Made by a program: the position numbers and the translations under genes | Source of the DNA: an uncultured Desulfomonile sp. | GTDB taxonomy: Bacteria; Desulfobacterota; Desulfomonilia; Desulfomonilales; Desulfomonilaceae | Assembly: GCA_937915285.1 (NCBI GenBank) | Contig: CALDNG010000228.1 | Location: 1-10,219, forward strand | Direction of reading: 5' to 3' | Length of the DNA stretch: 10,219 nucleotides | In this document: positions 6,027-10,219 of the stretch, piece after piece | Layout of the letters: each line of letters starts with the position of its first letter | Numbering within the stretch: position 1 is the stretch's first letter | Notes under the pieces: generated by a model | Databases searched by the model: none | What the model was told of the DNA's origin: nothing | Seen by the model: the letters and a program-made list of their open reading frames with translations, nothing else

Positions 6027-6851
6027 TTACCGCCATGAAACCGTTGGCGTGTTTCTGCCGGGTATTCTCCTGAAGCGGTATTTTGGGTATCCTATCATAA
6101 GGGCGCCGAAACTCTGATGACCCGGCGGCAGTTCAAGGGCATCCTTCATTGGCTGATAGATCGTGGCGGCCGCGTTGAAATACCCTGCCCAGCAAGTACC
6201 GACTCCAAGCGACGACGCATAAAGCTCCATGTAAGTGAGGGCTATGGTACAGGCCGCCTGAGCGGGCATGAGATCGGCCGGGGCGTGAGCCACCACGAGG
6301 TTGGGGGCGCCCCTGAATATCCTGTCCTTACCGCGTTCCCAGGCCGCTATTACAAGGTCAAAATGCATCATTCGGGCCACCTGCGGCGCGTTCTTGACCA
6401 TGAAACGCATCCAGTCTACCGTCACGTCGCCAAGCCTGACGAGTTCTTCACGATTCTCATAGACCCTCCAGCTGACCGGCTGGGAGTTATGCCCAGAAGG
6501 GGCGTATCGAGCCAAATCTATGAGCCTCTCAATTACCTCGCGCTCCACAGGCTTCTCCCTGTAAGAACGAATTGAGCGCCGGGATTTCATCAACAGCTCC
6601 AACGCCTCAGCAGAGGGTAAATCGCTCTGGTTAATTTCCCGGCAGTCCTGAGGCTTGAGGAAATCGAGGGAGAGGGCGCCGTGAGGACACACCGCAACGC
6701 AGTGTCCGCATTTGATGCAGAGTTCCTGAGCGCCGTTTATCGGAGACGGCGCTGAATCCGGTGTTTTCATCTCAATGATACATGCCGGACATTCGGAAAC
6801 ACATATTCCATCTTTTTTGCATTTGGATTCATCTACTGTAAATAACGCCAT
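6027..6851 (-). CDS. Ferredoxin-nitroreductase fusion protein (274 aa)
   Basis: Residues 1-65 form a two-cluster ferredoxin domain and about 85-274 form an FMN-binding nitroreductase domain. The second cluster motif is complete (C45-x2-C48-x2-C51-x3-C55-P). The first reads C11-x2-D14-x2-C17-x3-C21-P, with Asp at the second position, as in ferredoxins with an Asp-ligated or three-iron cluster. The nitroreductase part begins with RRSIRSY (91-97), the FMN-contacting signature, then APSGHNSQP (117-125) and GVGTCWAGYF near the C-terminus. The domain order suggests electrons pass from a low-potential donor through the clusters to FMN and then to a substrate such as a nitro compound or a flavin/quinone-like acceptor; the true substrate is unknown. 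Such fusions are common in anaerobes. The ATG (6849-6851) has AGGAG nine bases upstream. It starts 28 nt after the upstream hydrolase. Confidence 0.9.
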   Translation of the reverse strand: MALFTVDESKCKKDGICVSECPACIIEMKTPDSAPSPINGAQELCIKCGHCVAVCPHGALSLDFLKPQDCREINQSDLPSAEALELLMKSRRSIRSYREKPVEREVIERLIDLARYAPSGHNSQPVSWRVYENREELVRLGDVTVDWMRFMVKNAPQVARMMHFDLVIAAWERGKDRIFRGAPNLVVAHAPADLMPAQAACTIALTYMELYASSLGVGTCWAGYFNAAATIYQPMKDALELPPGHQSFGALMIGYPKYRFRRIPGRNTPTVSWR

Positions 6852-6879
6852 ATTCTAGAACTCCTGAAACTTCTTGATA

Positions 6880-7686
6880 TCATATTTCAGCCTCCAGCAA
6901 CAGTTTTACGAGATTTGCCGAAGAATACTGTCCTGCCGTCATCGCGTCGAAAACACTCTCCTGGCCAAAAAGCCGGTTAACTATGGACTTTGTGTCCATG
7001 CCACTGGATGCCAATGATTTGGCTAGTTGCGCCAGTTCCTGGTATCTCGACACAAAACCTGACAGAGCCTTGCGCCCGTCCCTGCGGATGGTCCTCAGGG
7101 AGGTCAGCAGAGTGAACTCCCCTGAGTGCATGGACATCAGGTTTTTCATTGATCTTATCATGTCGGTCACATCCGTTTCCGGACCTGCGACCCACAATTC
7201 GCGCCCGATGAAGAGATCGCCGGAGAAGACCCACCCACGGGTACGCTCGACCAGTGAAATATGGCCAGGGCAATGCCCCGGGGTATCGACCACTTCCAGT
7301 TTGTAATTTTCCGTTTCCAGAAAATCCGGACAACGCCCTGCGCTTGAGCCTAAAGGTTTTCCCCATGCCTGTTCACGGTAACGGGGCAGGCCCGGAGGGT
7401 TTCCAATGAAATCCAGCGACCACTGATGAGCCAGTATCTCGACATTACGACGCTCCTGCAGAAGCCCGTTTGCGCCTATGTGGTCCTCATGGTAATGCGT
7501 GTTGACAACCCTGCTTATTTGCCTTGAGTCAAGAAAGTCCATCAATTCGACAGAGGTATGCATGCAACCACTGTCAATAAGCAGATCGTCCACAAGGTAG
7601 GCTGAAACCCAGAACAACGGCTCACCTTTGACCTCACGGCTCATTCTGATCTGCGTAATTCCATCGAATTCACTAATTTCTATCAT
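6880..7686 (-). CDS. Metallo-beta-lactamase-fold hydrolase (268 aa) lacking the last metal-ligand His
   Basis: A cytosolic MBL-fold protein without signal peptide. The HxHxDH motif is intact as H64-Y-H66-E-D68-H69 (THYHEDHIGA), followed by H138 in DTPGHCPGH and the bridging D157 in FSGDLF, so both metal sites are mostly in place. In related proteins a final ligand His stands in a short loop before a segment like R-x-x-x-x-D-G-R-K-A-L. Here that loop reads TSLRTIRRDGRKAL with L197 where I expect His. The reaction is therefore uncertain: MBL relatives include glyoxalase II, lactonases and persulfide dioxygenases. The ATG (7684-7686) has only a weak AGG upstream. A palindrome ACAGG-A-CCTGT (7692-7702) lies just before it. 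It is the first gene of the presumed operon. Confidence 0.85.
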   Translation of the reverse strand: MIEISEFDGITQIRMSREVKGEPLFWVSAYLVDDLLIDSGCMHTSVELMDFLDSRQISRVVNTHYHEDHIGANGLLQERRNVEILAHQWSLDFIGNPPGLPRYREQAWGKPLGSSAGRCPDFLETENYKLEVVDTPGHCPGHISLVERTRGWVFSGDLFIGRELWVAGPETDVTDMIRSMKNLMSMHSGEFTLLTSLRTIRRDGRKALSGFVSRYQELAQLAKSLASSGMDTKSIVNRLFGQESVFDAMTAGQYSSANLVKLLLEAEI

Positions 7687-7691
7687 TGAGA

Positions 7692-7702
7692 ACAGGACCT
7701 GT
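7692..7702. repeat. Palindrome over the leader and ribosome-binding area of the hydrolase gene
   Basis: ACAGG-A-CCTGT is a perfect 5+5 inverted repeat around one base, ending five bases before the ATG of the hydrolase gene. It could be an operator half-site pair. A hairpin with a one-base loop is unlikely, and chance cannot be excluded. Confidence 0.28.
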
Positions 7703-7788
7703 AGTCAGTTAGCATATTGTCTGATGAACAGTTACAGGCTCATCATGGGGTAAGCCGAATACGGCTGGCATTACACCCAACCTTTTAA

Positions 7789-7816
7789 TTTATACAGAAA
7801 ACGGATAAAATGTCGA
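7789..7816 (-). promoter_or_regulatory. Candidate promoter of the MBL-nitroreductase-aminotransferase-PilZ operon
   Basis: On the minus strand TCGACA (7811-7816) and TATAAA (7789-7794), 16 bp apart, each match the sigma70 consensus at 5 of 6 positions. The predicted leader of about 95 nt contains a stem AGCCG/CGGCT with a 4-nt loop (7753-7766). On the plus strand a TAAAAT box (7806-7811) lies within the same stretch and could be a -10 for the divergent CorC-type gene, but its -35 is poor. The two sites overlap, so the genes may compete for polymerase. Confidence 0.48.
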
Positions 7817-7920
7817 GATTCTGTTTTACGGGCAGTAGCATGATCAGGGGCCGGGCGTTTTGAATGGCGGGTTTGGCCGGATTCGCATAGGGTGATTGTT
7901 TTTCCAGAGATGTTAACTAA

Positions 7921-9213
7921 ATGGAAATACTAATAATATTATTGCTCATAGTCGTTAATGGTATGTTCGCCATGGCCGAGATTGCCGTGGTTTCATCACG
8001 CAAGACCAGGCTTCGGCAGAAAGCGGACGCAGGTAGCAAGCGTGCCAGGATAGCCTTGAAACTTGCCGATGACCCGGGGAATTTTCTGTCTACCATACAG
8101 GTCGGCATAACATCTATAGGGATACTCAACGGCGCATTCGGTGAGACGGCGATAGCGGTGAGGCTTGCCGATTTCTTTGCCGGGATACCGTGGATAGCGC
8201 CTTATTCAAAGGCGTTATCGGTTTTTGTGATGGTGATGGGGGTAACCTATTTCACCGTTGTGGTTGGCGAGTTGGTTCCAAAGCGAATTGCGCTGCACAG
8301 GCCTGAAGCGATAGCGATCCTGGTCGCGCGTCCGATGCGCCTACTGGCGAGATTGACACATCCACTGGTGCGCTTCTTCAGCATATCCAGCGATATCATT
8401 CTCAGGATTATGGGCTCAAAATACCCTAATGATCCGCCAATTTCCGAAGAGGAGATTCGAGTCCTCATGAAGCAGGGCGCGGATGCCGGGATTTTCGAGA
8501 AAACGGAACGCGATTTTGTCGAGAACATTTTCAAGATGGATGACGTGCGTATCGTCACGATCATGACCCCGCGCAAGGATATTGTTTACTGGGAGATTGA
8601 GGATTCAACGGAGGCCAACATAAAAAAGGTGATTGAGAGTCCTCATGATGTCATGCCGGTCTGCGAGGGTGGGCTTGATCATACCCGGGGTATGCTGCAG
8701 GCCAAGGATCTGCTTGCGGAGAGGCGCCTGTCAACAATGGAAGACCTGAAACCGGTTTTAAAGCCGATACTCTATGTTCCGGAATCGATTTCACCGATGA
8801 GGCCCCTCGAAAATTTCAAGAACGCCAAGAACAGCATAGCCCTGGTGGTAGATGAATATGGCTCAGTCCAGGGCTTGGTCACCCTTTACGATGTGCTTGA
8901 AGGTTTCGTGGGTGACATCCCTTGGCTTCAATCGGCCTCGGAACCCGACGCAGTCCGGCGTGATGACGGATCATGGCTTATAGACGGCGGCTATGGCGTA
9001 GAGAAGTTCAAGGACCTTTTTCATCTCAGCCATATTCCCGGTGAGGAGGACAATGCCTTCCACACCATGGCCGGGCTGGTGATGTCCCAGGTGGGAAGGG
9101 TGCCTGCGGCCGCAGACTGCTTCGAATGGAACGGGTTCAAAATTGAAGTCCTGGACATGGACGGTAACCGGATAGACAAGATTCTGGTAACCAGGCTGGA
9201 TGAACAGGGTTGA
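7921..9213 (+). CDS. CNNM/CBS/CorC-domain membrane protein, HlyC/CorC family (430 aa)
   Basis: The layout is the standard one: a CNNM (DUF21) transmembrane domain (about 1-180), a CBS pair (about 200-335), then a C-terminal CorC/HlyC domain (about 350-430). The start MEILIILLLIVVNGMFAMAE fits the first CNNM helix. The conserved parts TIQVGITSIGILNGAFGE (58-75) and GELVPKRIAL (116-125) lie between hydrophobic helices. ISEEEIRVLMKQGADAG and MTPRKDIV mark the linker and the first CBS domain, and VVDEYGSVQGLVTLYDVLEG the second. Members move or sense Mg2+ and other divalent cations at the inner membrane, with the CBS pair binding nucleotide; the hemolysin label is historical. The ribosome binding site is weak, but the start fits the first helix well and no better in-frame start is seen. 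Confidence 0.9.
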   Translation: MEILIILLLIVVNGMFAMAEIAVVSSRKTRLRQKADAGSKRARIALKLADDPGNFLSTIQVGITSIGILNGAFGETAIAVRLADFFAGIPWIAPYSKALSVFVMVMGVTYFTVVVGELVPKRIALHRPEAIAILVARPMRLLARLTHPLVRFFSISSDIILRIMGSKYPNDPPISEEEIRVLMKQGADAGIFEKTERDFVENIFKMDDVRIVTIMTPRKDIVYWEIEDSTEANIKKVIESPHDVMPVCEGGLDHTRGMLQAKDLLAERRLSTMEDLKPVLKPILYVPESISPMRPLENFKNAKNSIALVVDEYGSVQGLVTLYDVLEGFVGDIPWLQSASEPDAVRRDDGSWLIDGGYGVEKFKDLFHLSHIPGEEDNAFHTMAGLVMSQVGRVPAAADCFEWNGFKIEVLDMDGNRIDKILVTRLDEQG

Positions 9214-9261
9214 TCCGTGTTGATCCAGATATACTGCAGGTAGGGAAATATCATAAAACTT

Positions 9262-9290
9262 TTGCGGAATTCGCGCATCAATATTAAAAG
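9262..9290 (+). promoter_or_regulatory. Candidate promoter for the peroxiredoxin gene
   Basis: TTGCGG (9262-9267), a 17-bp spacer and TAAAAG (9285-9290) lie about 65 nt before the ATG in an A/T-rich stretch. Each box matches at about 4 of 6 positions, so this is only a plausible site. It suggests separate transcription from the CorC-type gene 140 bp upstream. Confidence 0.33.
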
Positions 9291-9353
9291 TAAATTAAAG
9301 ACGTTAATGAAGATAAAGATTAATACTGTCAATGATATAAGGAGACTAATGTT

Positions 9354-9815
9354 ATGGGAAAGCTCAAGAATGGAGACAAGGCCCCTCAATTCGATCTTTT
9401 GGACCAGAATGGCAAAAGTGTGAAACTTTCCGACTACATCGGCAGGAAGACGCTGATATATTTTTATCCCAAGGCTGACACGTCGGGTTGCACTAAACAG
9501 GCCTGCAGTGTTCGTGACGCTGAGCCTGACCTTAGCTCAGCGGGTGTTGCGGCAATAGGCATAAGCCCGGACAAGCCTGAGAAGCAGAAGAAATTTGATG
9601 ACAAGTACGAATTGGGTTTTCCGCTTCTCTCGGACGCTGACCATGCTGTTGCTGAGGCTTACGGGGCCTGGGGTGAGAAGAAGATGTACGGCAAAACCTA
9701 CGAGGGTGTGGTTCGGTCTTCTTTCCTGGTTGATGAAAAAGGGGTCATAATTGGGGCGTGGTACAAGGTGAGCCCGGCGGATACGGTTCCAAATGCGCAG
9801 AAGGCCTTGGCCTGA
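9354..9815 (+). CDS. bcp: Thioredoxin-dependent peroxiredoxin, Bcp type (153 aa)
   Basis: A full-length atypical two-Cys peroxiredoxin of the Bcp/PrxQ group. The thioredoxin-like fold begins with GDKAPQFDLLDQNGK, and the active site reads YFYPKADTSGCTKQACSVRD (36-55). C46 after T-S-G is the peroxidatic Cys and C51, five residues on, the resolving Cys, the usual PrxQ spacing. VVRSSFLVDEKGVI near the C-terminus carries the conserved Arg that activates the thiolate. It reduces hydrogen peroxide and alkyl hydroperoxides in the cytosol using thioredoxin. A clear AAGGAG (9339-9344) lies nine bases before the ATG; an ATG at 9349 is out of frame. It follows the CorC-type gene on the same strand with 140 bp between, and is convergent with the transporter gene at the right edge. 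Confidence 0.94.
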   Translation: MGKLKNGDKAPQFDLLDQNGKSVKLSDYIGRKTLIYFYPKADTSGCTKQACSVRDAEPDLSSAGVAAIGISPDKPEKQKKFDDKYELGFPLLSDADHAVAEAYGAWGEKKMYGKTYEGVVRSSFLVDEKGVIIGAWYKVSPADTVPNAQKALA

Positions 9816-9905
9816 TCGTTTTCAAGAAATATTCAGGCGCAGGGTATGGATTCAATCATCGAGCTGGAACCCGGAGCTGGCGCAAATTGAGCCACCAAGC
9901 CATGA

Positions 9906-10219
9906 CTAGCGTGCCGACCATTCCGGAACCGGGAAAACGTATGGTTTGGTGGCTACATTCTTGGGCCATACAGTCTCAAGGACACCCTTTTGCCATTGGA
10001 CCAGATATGTAGGCAGAGCATTCTGCTGTTTCTTTTTGCCATATGACACAAATTTGACAGGCCCGAAGGGGGTCATCATGTCTGTGTAGACGAGGGCTTC
10101 CCGCACTGCGGTCGTCGATATATCCGACGCTCTCCTCAAGGCGTCCGCCATGACATAGATGGATGCGTAAGCCTCGGCGCCATGATACACAGTAGTGGCT
10201 CCGAACCTTTTCTCGTATT
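9906..10219 (-). CDS. ABC-transporter solute-binding protein, branched-chain amino acid (Liv) type, C-terminal part
   Basis: The last 104 residues of a gene that starts beyond the right edge; the frame is open up to base 10219. GAEAYASIYVMADALRRASD, then AVREALVYTD, then TPFGPVKF and YLVQWQKGVLETVWP match the C-terminal lobe of type I periplasmic binding proteins of the LivJ/LivK and amide-binding group. There, ALRRA, GPVKF and the closing VQWQ-G-ETVWP pattern recur before a short basic tail. Such proteins bind branched-chain amino acids, urea, amides or aromatic acids in the periplasm for an ABC importer; the ligand cannot be told from this end. The stop TAG is at 9906-9908. The gap of 90 bases to the convergent peroxiredoxin stop shows no clear terminator hairpin. 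The full gene and its transporter partners should lie to the right. Confidence 0.87.
   Translation of the reverse strand, partial: YEKRFGATTVYHGAEAYASIYVMADALRRASDISTTAVREALVYTDMMTPFGPVKFVSYGKKKQQNALPTYLVQWQKGVLETVWPKNVATKPYVFPVPEWSAR

Noticed and set aside
6117..6575. 152-codon plus-strand frame
   Set aside because: Antisense to the ferredoxin-nitroreductase; no recognisable family.
7080..7140. Frameshift in the MBL-fold gene as the cause of the missing His
   Set aside because: The frame on both sides of residue 197 gives family-like sequence (RRDGRKAL) up to a normal stop, so a substitution is simpler.
6977..7366. 129-codon minus-strand frame and a plus-strand frame at 6983-7306
   Set aside because: Shadows of the MBL-fold gene in other frames.
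9209..9226. Tandem GTTGATCC repeat at the end of the CorC-type gene
   Set aside because: Only two 8-bp copies, one of them across the stop codon; no sign of a mobile or regulatory element.
9021..9389. 122-codon minus-strand frame with a hydrophobic N-terminus
   Set aside because: It overlaps the end of the CorC-type gene and the start of the peroxiredoxin; the hydrophobic start comes from A/T-rich intergenic DNA.
1..10219. tRNA, rRNA, CRISPR arrays, transposases or attachment sites
   Set aside because: No cloverleaf, regularly spaced repeats, transposase motifs or terminal inverted repeats were seen on reading both strands.

Overview
The window looks like a chromosomal segment of a Gram-negative bacterium of moderate GC content. 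The gene mix suggests an anaerobic or facultative member of the former Deltaproteobacteria (Desulfobacterota): a class III cyclase fused to a TolB/FlgO-like domain and TPRs, a ferredoxin-nitroreductase fusion, DUF3124 and DUF3467 proteins, a PilZ protein, a branched-chain-amino-acid-type binding protein, and a giant LEPR-XLL/DUF4347 surface protein. This assignment is inferred from the gene mix; no rRNA or other phylogenetic marker lies in the window.

Left region (1-2271, all on the minus strand): the N-terminal 272 residues of a large secreted surface protein run off the left edge. The protein follows a leader of about 295 nt that has several small hairpins and a good sigma70-type promoter. 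Upstream of it are a small DUF3467-like protein with its own promoter and an exported DUF3124 protein. The two better promoters share an A-tract followed by TTGACC.

Middle region (2422-4756): a 641-residue membrane cyclase (cyclase, one TM helix, TolB/FlgO-like domain, TPRs) is read rightward from a promoter in the 150 bp between it and the DUF3124 gene. It converges, with a 13 bp gap, on a leftward PilZ gene. The PilZ gene is the last member of a likely four-gene operon (7686 down to 4361): metallo-beta-lactamase-fold hydrolase, ferredoxin-nitroreductase, class V aminotransferase and PilZ protein. Gaps within the operon are 28, 71 and 44 nt.

Right region (7921-10219): a CNNM/CBS/CorC membrane protein (CorC/HlyC family) is divergent from the operon. 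A Bcp-type peroxiredoxin follows on the same strand, and then the C-terminal end of an ABC-transporter solute-binding protein on the minus strand, cut by the right edge.

No mobile element, CRISPR array, tRNA or rRNA was seen. Most genes belong to recognisable families. The less ordinary points are the substituted specificity residues in the cyclase, the missing metal-ligand His in the hydrolase, an Asp in place of a cluster Cys in the ferredoxin domain, the composition of the operon, and the structured leader of the surface protein. I do not see convincing evidence for a wholly new system; the operon with its convergent cyclase is the best candidate for follow-up.
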